Below are positions 1-7,165 of a DNA stretch of 9,356 bases, in pieces. Source of the DNA: Deltaproteobacteria bacterium (GTDB taxonomy: Bacteria > JAUYMQ01). The DNA is taken from contig JAUYMQ010000544.1 of assembly GCA_030698575.1 (NCBI GenBank), positions 1 through 9,356 of the forward strand. Direction: 5' to 3'. The translations under genes were made by a program, and so were the position numbers. Under the pieces are notes generated by a model. That model did not search any database. It saw nothing but the letters and a program-made list of their open reading frames with translations, and was not told the origin of the DNA. Positions within the stretch are counted from its first letter, which is position 1; the number at the start of each line of letters is the position of its first letter.

Positions 1-896
1 TAGCCCAACACCGGCACGCTCGCGTTCTGGCCCGCTGTGGCTCCGGTTCCAGCGGCCGCCGGGGCGATCAGCAGCCGGCCGTCAGAGACCACAACCTTTC
101 CGACTTCCGTGTAGACAAGCGCCCCGCCAGTCGTGCCCCGAGACAGCAGGACGGAAACGGTTAGCGTTTTGTCGAGCGTGCTATGGATGAATATGCACTT
201 CTCGCCCGCGAGCTGACCGAGGGCGGAGGCGGTTATGATGTCGTGATTGTTCGTGTCTCGAATCTCCAGTGATTCATGCAGCGCGACCTCTTTGGCGTTT
301 CGGTCCACAAGCCCGATCTCCGCTGTACTGCCCTGCATCTCCGCTTTCGCGAACCCCGCCGCGGTCAGTGCCAGCGCGCCGACATCGCCGTCGTCGAGGG
401 TGCGGTCTGCAGCGTCGTATCGCCCACCGGCCAACACGGGGCTGCCGACGACAGCGGCGTCCTCGGCCGCGGCTCCCGCAACCTTGACGCGCCCCGCGGC
501 GTCAACCGCGAGCGCCCCCGCGTCTCCGTCATCGAGAGTGCGATCCGCCGTGTCTACGCGCCCGCCCGCGAGGACGGGGTTGCCGGCCGCGGCTGCATCT
601 TCGGCTGCTGCGCCAGATACCAGCGGCCGCCCGGATGTGTCGACCAGGATACCGCGCGCGTTCGTCCCGTCGGTGCCGCCGATGAACAGAGGGCTGCCCG
701 CGACGGCCGCACCCGCGGCAGCGGCCCCTACAAGGACCAGGCGGCCCGATGAGTCGACGGTGATCCGATAGAGGTTGGTGCCGTCGCTGCCACCCACCTG
801 GACGGCGTCGGCTGGATGGGCGGAACCGTCGGCCTGCGCGACGAGGCCACCGGCCGCGCCTGTTCCGTGGAGGTATTGGTCATTTCTGACTGTAAT
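1..896 (-). CDS. Repeat-containing tail tip/fibre-like structural protein (partial, open at left edge)
   Basis: The frame is open from just after the upstream gene's TAG (911-909) to the window edge, giving about 298 residues. The last two visible bases are TA, so a stop could lie one base outside. No ATG, GTG or TTG occurs in this frame before GTG at 797. ATT at 896 lies 8 nt behind AGGAGG (910-905) and is the best start; ATT at 902 is too close. The N-terminus would read MTVRNDQYLHG. Residues 28-187 are repeats: two units with VGGSDGTN or IGGTDGTN and a VDxSGR strand, then two 46-residue units with AAAEDAA, GG-R and DRTLDDGD. Residues 188-298 form a different C-terminal part predicted to be beta-rich (HDIITASALGQLAGE, then VVVSDGRLLIAP). 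GG-DGTN/VDxSGR repeats are common in phage fibre and tip proteins. The place right after the distal-tail-like gene supports a virion tip role, but no receptor-binding or enzyme motif is visible, so the exact function is inferred. Confidence 0.72.
   Translation of the reverse strand, partial: MTVRNDQYLHGTGAAGGLVAQADGSAHPADAVQVGGSDGTNLYRITVDSSGRLVLVGAAAAGAAVAGSPLFIGGTDGTNARGILVDTSGRPLVSGAAAEDAAAAGNPVLAGGRVDTADRTLDDGDAGALAVDAAGRVKVAGAAAEDAAVVGSPVLAGGRYDAADRTLDDGDVGALALTAAGFAKAEMQGSTAEIGLVDRNAKEVALHESLEIRDTNNHDIITASALGQLAGEKCIFIHSTLDKTLTVSVLLSRGTTGGALVYTEVGKVVVSDGRLLIAPAAAGTGATAGQNASVPVLG
336..611 (-). repeat. Tandem 138-bp repeat (two 46-residue units) in the fibre-like gene
   Basis: Unit 1 is 611-474 and unit 2 is 473-336, in register with the codons. 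Both encode AAAEDAA-x2-G-x-PVLAGGR, then D-x-ADRTLDDGD, then GALA. A related but shorter 38-residue unit (725-612) lies upstream, with DGTN replacing the DRTLDDGD stretch. A first partial unit lies at about 815-726. The array probably grew by unequal duplication within one gene. Confidence 0.85.
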
Positions 897-904
897 TGGA
901 ATCT

Positions 905-910
905 CCTCCT
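905..910 (-). promoter_or_regulatory. Shine-Dalgarno sequence placing an ATT start for the fibre-like gene
   Basis: AGGAGG overlaps the TAG stop of the upstream gene. The following 8 nt lead exactly to ATT at 896-894. The nearest ATG (883-881) is 21 nt from the site and in another frame that closes at 730-728. This makes ATT the best-placed start codon. Confidence 0.6.
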
Positions 911-1277
911 ATTGTTCGATAACTACGAGTGTCACCCGATACCGCCGCGAACTCGCAAACCCCAGCACCCGATCTGCCCGGAAACTCGCTCGGTCGATCC
1001 TCGCCGTCACGGTGTTGGACTCGCTCCCGAACGCCGCGATCCAGAAGTCCCCATATCCCCAGCGGATGCCGTCGAGGTGGTCTCGCAGGGTGTCCAGATC
1101 GGCCTCGGGCATGCCCGCGGGTGGGGTCTGGATGTGCCACTCTCTTTTGTCGCTGGCGATCACGTCGCGGCGTTCCAGGCCACCGGCGGTGCGGGCCATA
1201 TCGGCGATGTCGATTCCGATCTCTTCGAGCGATCCAACGGGGTCGAGGGGGATGGTGTCGAACTTGGCGTCGCTCAT
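909..1277 (-). CDS. Short distal-tail-like minor tail protein
   Basis: This 122-residue protein begins at ATG inside the ATGA overlap with the tape measure stop, which implies translational coupling; a G-rich GGGGGTG lies just upstream. The N-terminus has the strand FDTIPLDPVGSLEEIGIDIA and an EWHIQTPP segment. A helix (EADLDTLRDHLDG) follows, then WGYGDFWIAAFGSESN. The end is a run of basic/aromatic beta strands, RRYRVTLVVIEQ. The position straight after the tape measure and a C-terminus ending in an RYxVxLxVIE strand fit a distal-tail (Dit N-domain or lambda gpM-like) protein that caps the tube at the tip. Its length matches the beta-sandwich domain alone and leaves no room for a Dit galectin-like C-domain. 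The family call rests on position and pattern, so the name is moderate in certainty. Confidence 0.7.
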   Translation of the reverse strand: MSDAKFDTIPLDPVGSLEEIGIDIADMARTAGGLERRDVIASDKREWHIQTPPAGMPEADLDTLRDHLDGIRWGYGDFWIAAFGSESNTVTARIDRASFRADRVLGFASSRRYRVTLVVIEQ

Positions 1278-4200
1278 GTCGGCACCCCCACGCCGTGCCG
1301 CCGCAGCGCGTTGGCTTTTCTACCTTCCGAGACCGCGCTGCGTACCCAGCTCTTGACCGCGGCTTCGCTGGTGCCCATCATGGGGCCGTTGACGACCACC
1401 TCCACGTAGATATCTCCGGTGTCGCCAGTGTCGCCACCGCCGCTCTCCCCCGGCCTCAGCACCCTCTCCCCGCGCCGCAGCATCGCCGGGCCGTCATGCG
1501 GCATGATCCCGCCGCCGTGGAACGACGGGATGTCCATCGCGCCGAACCCGGCTGTAGCAACCCGGAACCCGCGGGGAAGGTTGACCGACGACAGCCGCTC
1601 GGCGAACTTCTCCGTCTCATCTCCCGCCTTGGCCGCCGCCATCGCCTGGTCCCAGGTGAGACCGGCGAGATTGCGCTGGGCATCTTGCATGTTGACGAGG
1701 TTGTCGTCGAGGCTGGCCAAGGTGTTGGACAACCCCGCGACCGCGCCGTCGAGGAACGCGAACGGACGGAAGCCCAGAATCTTGATGTTCGTCAGCGCCG
1801 AGAACAGGCCGTGGATGATCCCGATGAAGGTCCGCTGCAGTCGATTGACGACCATCCCGAACGACAGGAGTATCTGTCCCAGGAACTTGATCACGGGGAA
1901 GAGCGCCTGGAACGCGGGTGTGAGTATGCTGCTGGCGATGATCCCGAGGGTCTGCAGGACGGGGGTTAGCGCCTGTGACACCACCAGGATCAGCGGCAGC
2001 AGGGGTTCGAGGAACATCCCCAAGGCATCGGCCGCGGCTTGCAGTATCGGATTGACAATCGCGAGGATCTGCGCGAAGGTCTCGGACTGCATTATCAGCG
2101 CCACAATCGCGCCGATGGCGTCGGGAGGCATCGACATGGATACGCCGCGCTTTCCCGAGGCAACGCCTGTCACGAAATCCTTGAGCTTGCCCGCTCCCTC
2201 CGTTACGAACGCCCGCAGCTTCGTGCCCATTTCCCCGAGCGTTCGGGGGAGATCGAAGAGGCGCTCCTTGAGATTGCTGGCCGCGCTCGTGATAGTGGAG
2301 AGAGAGAAGCCAAACTGCAGACTCTTCCCTTCCATGATGGCCGCGGCCAAGGCGGCTCCCTGCAGCGCGTTGGCGAGAGCCGGGAACTGGCCTATCAGCA
2401 TGCCTTGCGCCTGGGCGACGGCCTGCTCTCGGGTCAACTTGGCTTCCTCGGCTTGGGCTAGATCCTCCAGACCATCCTTGAATCTCTTTGCTGCCGCCAG
2501 CGCCTCTTCGAGGTTCCCTTCCGCGCCCTTCAGCGCGTCAACCATCCGCAGGAACTCTCGCTCCGCGACTTCCGCGACCGTCCCGATCCCCTCGACGATG
2601 GACAGCAGCCGCGTCGCCATATCTTCGCCGATCATCTCTCGCTCGTGCGCCGTCTGGATCAGGTCGGTGGCACTCGCCAGGAGCTGCGCCAGACGCCCTT
2701 CTGCATCCGCAGAGGCTCCAATGCCAGCAGCAGGCGCCGCACTCGGGACATGGCCCGCCTGAAACCCCGGCGCACCCATCTTGCGGAACCATGCCAGGAG
2801 TGCAGCGGGCCCGCGGCTCCAGATCGAGTGCGGCGTGATGGCCTCTCCCGGAGCGAGAATGGCGGGGATGGAATCGGGTCCTCCCATGCCGGGGAGGATG
2901 GCGCCGTGTTGCAGGCCGCGCATTCCGATGCGCAACGCCCCTGGGTCAATGCCGATAGCCTGAGCGTCGCGCCGGAACTGCTCCACGCGCTCTGCCGCCG
3001 TCTGCGCCTGCCCCGCGACGACCGTGATAACTTCGGCCAAATCGCCCAGCCGCTTGAATCCCGTCAGGCCCGTCACCCACGCGACCGAGAACGCCTCGGC
3101 CATAGATATACCGAGCTCCTGCGCCTTCGAGACGGCAACGGGGTCCGCTGTGAGACGCTGGGCCAAGATGCGGGCGAAGTCGGAGCCGCCCTTCTCCAGC
3201 GCCGCCAATGTGCCGGTGACGATGTTTCCTTGTGCCGCCAGCCCCTGACCGAGACCCGCTTGCTGCAGATCCAGTAGGGCCGGTCGGCGAAGCTGAAAGG
3301 GTCCTCCGGTTTGAAGATGCGGCAGACCGCTGCCCTCCTGCTGGCGAATCACATCAAGGAGACCCGGGGTGACGCCGGGGACAAATTCAGCGGGAGGGAT
3401 GGGAGGCCCGGGGGGTCCGAACACCTCTCCCTGGGCGTCTTCCAAGGCGCGCTCCATCTCTTGTCTCAGGCTGTTGGCCGCGCTGTCTGTTATTTCTGGC
3501 GTGATAGACCCGAACACGATGCGCAACGTCTCAACAGGGACCGTGATGTCGCCCTGATCTGTCCCGAACAGCCACGGGACGCGGGATTGAATCTCGTCCC
3601 TCAACTTCTCCCACAGGCTGACGATCCGCGCCCCTTGGACGTCCCAGTCGATCAGGATGATGGTAAACGTCAGCGCCGCGGTTATGGTGATAGGCCAAGC
3701 GGCTGCCCCGATGATCGTTCCGAACGTGACCGCGCCGCCCGCGCCGATGGAAGCGCGCAGAATGTTGGGAATGGACGTGTCGAACAACTCGTCGAAGAAC
3801 CTGGTTGTGCGCTGCTTGAACTCTTCGGGCAGGTGCTCCCACACCACATCGAGCACGAACGCCACGGTGAAGGCGAAGGATGCGAATCTCGCCCCTGCCA
3901 ACAGGCTGCTACCAATGACGGCCCGGAGACCCCCGAGCGCCACCAGGGAATTGCCGATGGTTGCCGCAACAGAAGGAATCGCTCCCATCGACCAGCCCAG
4001 AACGATGAGGCCGGCAATCGGCAGGCGAATGGCTGTGCCGACATTGCTGCGCCAGTGCTCGCGGACGAACTCTACCGGGTCGCTATCCCAAATCACCCTG
4101 CCTAGATCTACGAAAATGTCCGCCGCCACGGAGACGCTTCCGACGACCTTGCGAGCGAGACTGATATCCTCCGCTTCCCACAGCGCCTGCAGGTCGGCGA

Positions 4201-6301
4201 CAAACCTGACGATGCTCCGCGGTCCCGGAATCAGCTCCAGCGTTTCGATAATCTTGGTTCCCAGGGAAACACTCTGCGTGCCCCACAGATCGTTCACGCG
4301 CTCCCAGAAGTCGGCGACGGCTTGTGTCTGAGGCAGAAGGCGCAGGGCCGCGACGGTACGCTCCGAGAAGGAAAGATCCTCGGTCTTCCAGATTCCCTCC
4401 AGCGCTACCAAGAAACCCGCGAGCGCGTTCCCCTCCGGGTCCAGCCCCATCAGCACCGCCGTCTTGCGGGCCAGAGTGATCGCCGAGCCGATCCACCAAT
4501 CCGCGATGGATTCGATTACGCCAACGACAGAGCGAATGGTGATGTGAACGGAACTCATAACTTTTTCCGGCAGGGTCAGCGTCTCATCCGACCACAGGTT
4601 TCGCAGGCGCGCGGCGAGTTGTGACACAACATCGGCGCCGGGGATCAAGCGAAGTGTGCTGACAACCTTCTCCCCGAACGCCAGCTCCTCGGCATCCCAG
4701 ATCCCATGCAGAATACGCAGGAACCCGACAAGAGCGTTCTCCTCCGGATCGAGACCGAGGAGGGAGACGGTTTTCTCTGCCAGCACGACGGCCACGCCGG
4801 TCCACCAAGACGCAATGGACTCCAGCACGCCCGCAACCGCGCCTATCGTGACGCTGACCGTCTCGACGACCTTCTCCGGGAAGCTCAGATCGTCGCGTTG
4901 CCAGGCCGCCCGGAGGTCAGAGATGAAGTCTGCGATGATCGCGCCACCAGGAACGAGATGGAGCGCGCCGATCACCTTCTGCGAGAAGGCGAGATCCTCT
5001 CTTTCCCACATGTCGCCGAGCGCCGCAATGAGCCCGGCAATGGCGCTTGACTCCGGTTCCAGACCCAGCAGGGTCGCAGTCTTGCGAGAGAGGCTGATCG
5101 CGGCACCTATCCACCAGTCGGCGATGGATTCAACCAGGCCGACTACCGTGCCCGCGACAATGGAAACGCTCGCGACGATCTTTTCCGGGAACGTCAGATC
5201 CTCGCGCGCCCACGCCGCCCGGATGTCCTCGATCATGCCACTGGCGAGCTCGCCGAAGTCGGACGTTGCCCACCAGTTGCGCAACTTGTCGAAGTTGTCG
5301 ATCATGAGCTTGACAGCCCCGACGATCAGTACCGCCTTGAGAAGGAAAGGAGCAACGAATCCCAACAGCGCCGCCAGCCCCACCAGCCGAAACACGATGA
5401 TGGCGGCTCGCAGCGCCCCCGCGAGTGTCCCGAGAACCGCGATCACGCCCAGCACCGCGCCGGTCATGACCAGCCACGTCGCAACCTGGCGCTTGACCGC
5501 GCCGTCCAAGTTGTTCCACCAAGAGACGGCAGAGTTCGCCCACTCCAGCACGAGACGCGCCGCGGGCAGGAAGTTCATGAGGAACGCTTGCCCGGCGACA
5601 GAGATGCGCTGGCGCGTGGTGTCCATTTCCCGCCCCAGGAGATCGAAGGCGCGAATCGTTCTGTCGTCTAAGATCAGGCCGAGCTCGCGGGCTTGGCGCG
5701 CGAAGTCCTCGATCCCAGCTCGCCCCTGCAGGAACATGGGCACAAGTCGGCGCCCCGCGTCTCCCATGAGGTCCATCAACGTCGTCGCCATCTCGGCCTC
5801 GGTGTTGAGGTTTGAGATGCGATCGCCGACCGTCAGGAACAGTTTCTCGATGTCCTCCAGGCCAGCGCCAACCTCTTCTTGGCTGATGCCCAGGCGCTCG
5901 AAGGAGCGGAGGTATTGCGTGTTGCCGCGGGCCGCTTCGGCTGAACGCCGCAGGAACGAGCGCAGACCGCTCTGCAGCTCCGAGAACTCGACGTTCGTCT
6001 CGCCGGCCGCGAACGCCAGCTCCTGGACCGCGCCGGTTGTAAGTCCAGTCTGATCCGCGACGCGCTTGATCTCGCGGGCGTATTGGGTCGTCTTGACGAG
6101 CCCGACCGCCATGACCGCGGTCAGGCCGGCGAGTGCGAGGGAGGCGCGTCGGCCCCACTTCTGCATGGATTCCAGCGGCTTCGTCACGTTCTTCAAGGCG
6201 CGCTCCATGCGACCGGCCTGGCGCGCTGTCTTCTCGGTTTCGCGGAGGAAGCGGGCGGTATCGGCGGTAACGAGAACGCTGAGCGTGGCCAGGGTACTCA
6301 C
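1274..6301 (-). CDS. Tail tape measure protein
   Basis: This is the longest gene, 1675 residues. It starts at GTG (6301) behind AGGAGGTG (spacer 10 nt from AGGAGG). It would line the tail tube, set its length and leave with the DNA at ejection. The N-terminal 250 residues are helical and typical (LSVLVTADTARFLRETEKTA; then VADQTGLTTGAVQELAFAAG). Strongly hydrophobic stretches lie at about 273-334, 757-822, 854-884 and 1391-1480. Residues 360-668 are three exact 103-residue repeats, with degenerate copies to about 748. A Pro-rich linker (GPPGPPIPP) follows at about 961-970. Residues 1200-1310 are Ala/Glu-rich and helical. A Gly-rich PAxLxxGE motif occurs at about 1131-1152 and again at 1594-1615, followed by the usual acidic/Gly linker and a beta-helix end (IYVEVVVNGP...ALRRHG). 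At the usual 0.15 nm per residue the tail would be roughly 250 nm (inference). No lysozyme or peptidase motif was recognised. Confidence 0.97.
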   Translation of the reverse strand: MSTLATLSVLVTADTARFLRETEKTARQAGRMERALKNVTKPLESMQKWGRRASLALAGLTAVMAVGLVKTTQYAREIKRVADQTGLTTGAVQELAFAAGETNVEFSELQSGLRSFLRRSAEAARGNTQYLRSFERLGISQEEVGAGLEDIEKLFLTVGDRISNLNTEAEMATTLMDLMGDAGRRLVPMFLQGRAGIEDFARQARELGLILDDRTIRAFDLLGREMDTTRQRISVAGQAFLMNFLPAARLVLEWANSAVSWWNNLDGAVKRQVATWLVMTGAVLGVIAVLGTLAGALRAAIIVFRLVGLAALLGFVAPFLLKAVLIVGAVKLMIDNFDKLRNWWATSDFGELASGMIEDIRAAWAREDLTFPEKIVASVSIVAGTVVGLVESIADWWIGAAISLSRKTATLLGLEPESSAIAGLIAALGDMWEREDLAFSQKVIGALHLVPGGAIIADFISDLRAAWQRDDLSFPEKVVETVSVTIGAVAGVLESIASWWTGVAVVLAEKTVSLLGLDPEENALVGFLRILHGIWDAEELAFGEKVVSTLRLIPGADVVSQLAARLRNLWSDETLTLPEKVMSSVHITIRSVVGVIESIADWWIGSAITLARKTAVLMGLDPEGNALAGFLVALEGIWKTEDLSFSERTVAALRLLPQTQAVADFWERVNDLWGTQSVSLGTKIIETLELIPGPRSIVRFVADLQALWEAEDISLARKVVGSVSVAADIFVDLGRVIWDSDPVEFVREHWRSNVGTAIRLPIAGLIVLGWSMGAIPSVAATIGNSLVALGGLRAVIGSSLLAGARFASFAFTVAFVLDVVWEHLPEEFKQRTTRFFDELFDTSIPNILRASIGAGGAVTFGTIIGAAAWPITITAALTFTIILIDWDVQGARIVSLWEKLRDEIQSRVPWLFGTDQGDITVPVETLRIVFGSITPEITDSAANSLRQEMERALEDAQGEVFGPPGPPIPPAEFVPGVTPGLLDVIRQQEGSGLPHLQTGGPFQLRRPALLDLQQAGLGQGLAAQGNIVTGTLAALEKGGSDFARILAQRLTADPVAVSKAQELGISMAEAFSVAWVTGLTGFKRLGDLAEVITVVAGQAQTAAERVEQFRRDAQAIGIDPGALRIGMRGLQHGAILPGMGGPDSIPAILAPGEAITPHSIWSRGPAALLAWFRKMGAPGFQAGHVPSAAPAAGIGASADAEGRLAQLLASATDLIQTAHEREMIGEDMATRLLSIVEGIGTVAEVAEREFLRMVDALKGAEGNLEEALAAAKRFKDGLEDLAQAEEAKLTREQAVAQAQGMLIGQFPALANALQGAALAAAIMEGKSLQFGFSLSTITSAASNLKERLFDLPRTLGEMGTKLRAFVTEGAGKLKDFVTGVASGKRGVSMSMPPDAIGAIVALIMQSETFAQILAIVNPILQAAADALGMFLEPLLPLILVVSQALTPVLQTLGIIASSILTPAFQALFPVIKFLGQILLSFGMVVNRLQRTFIGIIHGLFSALTNIKILGFRPFAFLDGAVAGLSNTLASLDDNLVNMQDAQRNLAGLTWDQAMAAAKAGDETEKFAERLSSVNLPRGFRVATAGFGAMDIPSFHGGGIMPHDGPAMLRRGERVLRPGESGGGDTGDTGDIYVEVVVNGPMMGTSEAAVKSWVRSAVSEGRKANALRRHGVGVPT
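4058..4297 (-). repeat. Degenerate continuation of the tape measure Trp repeat
   Basis: Residues 669-748 keep the motif in W673 (WGTQSVSLGTK), W708 (WEAEDISLARK) and W738 (WDSDPVEFVRE, where E replaces K). W673 to W708 is 35 residues, as in the regular units; W708 to W738 is 30. The 103-residue order is broken because the ELIPG type of third follows directly on another of its type. Confidence 0.75.
4298..5224 (-). repeat. Three tandem 309-bp (103-residue) units in the tape measure gene
   Basis: Units are 5224-4916, 4915-4607 and 4606-4298 (residues 360-462, 463-565, 566-668). They have identical length without gaps. Each begins [IL]R-x2-W, contains an ESIA-x-WW segment, then a GL-[ED]-PE segment, then W-x4-L-x-F and a final LxL[VLI]P. 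Within each unit three Trp-anchored thirds share W-x4-h-x-[FL]-x2-[KR], where h is hydrophobic. They sit at unit positions 5, 38 and 73. Divergence among units indicates old duplications. Confidence 0.93.
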
Positions 6302-6336
6302 CGAACCGACACCTCCTCTGCGCGAAAAAGAGGCCG

Positions 6337-6594
6337 CTACGCCTCCCCCTCCACGTCCATCAGCTCAACCTTGCTCATGCCGCGCCTACTCTTCGGAGCC
6401 GGCTCACCCCGGCTCTTCTCGACCTCTTCTCTCTGCTCATCCGCTTCCTGCGCCCGCAGCGCGTACAGCGCCTGAATCGCCGTCAGTTCCCAACCCTCGT
6501 GCTTGGCCAGGAACTCTCGCCGGCCCATACCCCGATCCTCAGCCGCCTGCAGGGTGAATCTCAGCCACTGCCCCCAGCGGCTCCCGCTTCCCCC
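6337..6594 (-). CDS. Tail assembly chaperone T part, probably made as a G-T fusion by -1 frameshifting
   Basis: This frame is -1 relative to the G gene and is open from a TGA at 6612-6610, so it overlaps the end of G. A slip at GGGGGAA would join 176 residues of G to 84 T-frame residues, giving about 260. The T part reads QWLRFTLQAAEDRGMGRREF, then ELTAIQALYAL, then a charged acidic/basic tail. The R-E-[FL]-x6-EL-x4-A-x-Y pattern is the usual one for tail chaperone second halves. In lambda-like phages G and GT bind the tape measure and recruit tube subunits, and are absent from the virion. An independent start is possible at ATG 6528 (63 residues), with GAGG 8 nt upstream, but it would lose the conserved WLRFTLQAAE segment. 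The TAG stop is followed by the tape measure ribosome site. Confidence 0.8.
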   Translation of the reverse strand, partial: GGSGSRWGQWLRFTLQAAEDRGMGRREFLAKHEGWELTAIQALYALRAQEADEQREEVEKSRGEPAPKSRRGMSKVELMDVEGEA

Positions 6595-7118
6595 ATTGCT
6601 TCGACCAGGTCATCGACGTCGGAATCGTCCATGCCGGAGAGTTCGCGACCCTTCTCGAAGATCCGATCGAGCACGCGCGCGTTCTTCTGTCCCAAACCGA
6701 GGATCTGCGCGTCGCCATCGTCACCATCGAAGATGCGCCGGCCCTTGGCGTCGCGAATCACTTGCGAACAGAATCTAGCCCGGAAGTTGGCCATGCGCTT
6801 CTGGCGCTCGGTTGCGCCCTTCTTCTTACGTTCCTGCATCGAGCGCCGGCGCGCGGTTCTGCTCATGCCCGCGGCCGGGTCCTCTTCGGGGATCAGGCTG
6901 GACTCGAAACGGTCCCGCTCGATGCCGCTGAGCCCGTGTACCCACACTCCCAGCGCGGTCAAGGGTCCCGTGTACCCCTTCGGCTTCCACTCCGGGGTCG
7001 GGACCCATTCGCGGAGCTGGTCTTCTGCGCCGAGGATGTCTTCGGCGCTCAGTTCGTAGTGCGCAGCCGCCTCCGGCTGCGCGGTCTTCGTTGCTTCTGC
7101 CTCCTGCTGACTCGACAT
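6561..7118 (-). CDS. Tail assembly chaperone (G-like)
   Basis: ATG at 7118 lies 7 nt behind AGGAGG. The product is 185 residues. The N-terminus is acidic and Ala/Glu-rich. A basic stretch follows (SRTARRRSMQERKKKG, about residues 85-100), then the conserved segment FRARFCSQVIRDAKGRRIFD. Next come the ILGLGQKNARVLDRIFEKG helix and MDDSDVDDLVEAMGEA. The last part (ARVLDRIF, L-x-GM, DVDDLVEAMGE) is characteristic of tail assembly chaperones encoded between tube and tape measure genes. These are cytoplasmic and bind the tape measure while the tube polymerises. The family is recognised from this pattern and from position. The stop TGA at 6563-6561 is bypassed when ribosomes slip into the T frame. 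Confidence 0.9.
   Translation of the reverse strand: MSSQQEAEATKTAQPEAAAHYELSAEDILGAEDQLREWVPTPEWKPKGYTGPLTALGVWVHGLSGIERDRFESSLIPEEDPAAGMSRTARRRSMQERKKKGATERQKRMANFRARFCSQVIRDAKGRRIFDGDDGDAQILGLGQKNARVLDRIFEKGRELSGMDDSDVDDLVEAMGEAGAAGGSG
6588..6594 (-). promoter_or_regulatory. Probable -1 frameshift site (GGGGGAA) with following hairpin
   Basis: In the G frame the codons are ATG GGG GAA. A Gly tRNA on GGG can slip back onto an identical GGG. AGCGG-GAG-CCGCT (5-bp stem, 3-nt loop) follows at once. The site is inside the only 46-nt stretch (6609-6564) where both frames are open. Pairing of the A-site tRNA after the slip is imperfect, so the exact slip codon is less certain than the event. Confidence 0.65.
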
Positions 7119-7165
7119 TCTGCCGCCTCCTCTGATGGTGTAGCCTCGTTGCGGTGTTGCTCCCC

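Noticed and set aside
247-771. Plus-strand repeat frame of 174 codons rich in Ser/Ala/Pro
   Set aside because: Its repeats are only the complement of the fibre-like repeat units, whose minus-strand translation gives sensible GG-DGTN and DRTLDDGD motifs.
728-883. ATG 883 as the start of a separate small gene (about 51 codons to TAG 728)
   Set aside because: It lies 21 nt from the AGGAGG, overlaps the fibre-like frame entirely, and gives a Pro/Ser/Arg-rich product without features.
1419-2762. Long plus-strand open frame (447 codons) antisense to the 3' part of the tape measure
   Set aside because: Same reason: Ser/Ala/Arg-rich composition, no ribosome site that stands out, and full overlap with the conserved tape measure C-terminal motifs on the other strand.
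4298-5224. CRISPR or mobile repeat array
   Set aside because: The 309-bp periodicity is in codon register inside one open gene, and the units have diverged with conservation at the protein level. There are no spacers or terminal inverted repeats.
4656-6053. Long plus-strand open frame (465 codons) antisense to the tape measure
   Set aside because: It is the mirror of a well-supported minus-strand gene in GC-rich DNA, where antisense frames often lack stops. Its product is low-complexity Ser/Arg/Ala-rich and has no recognisable domain.
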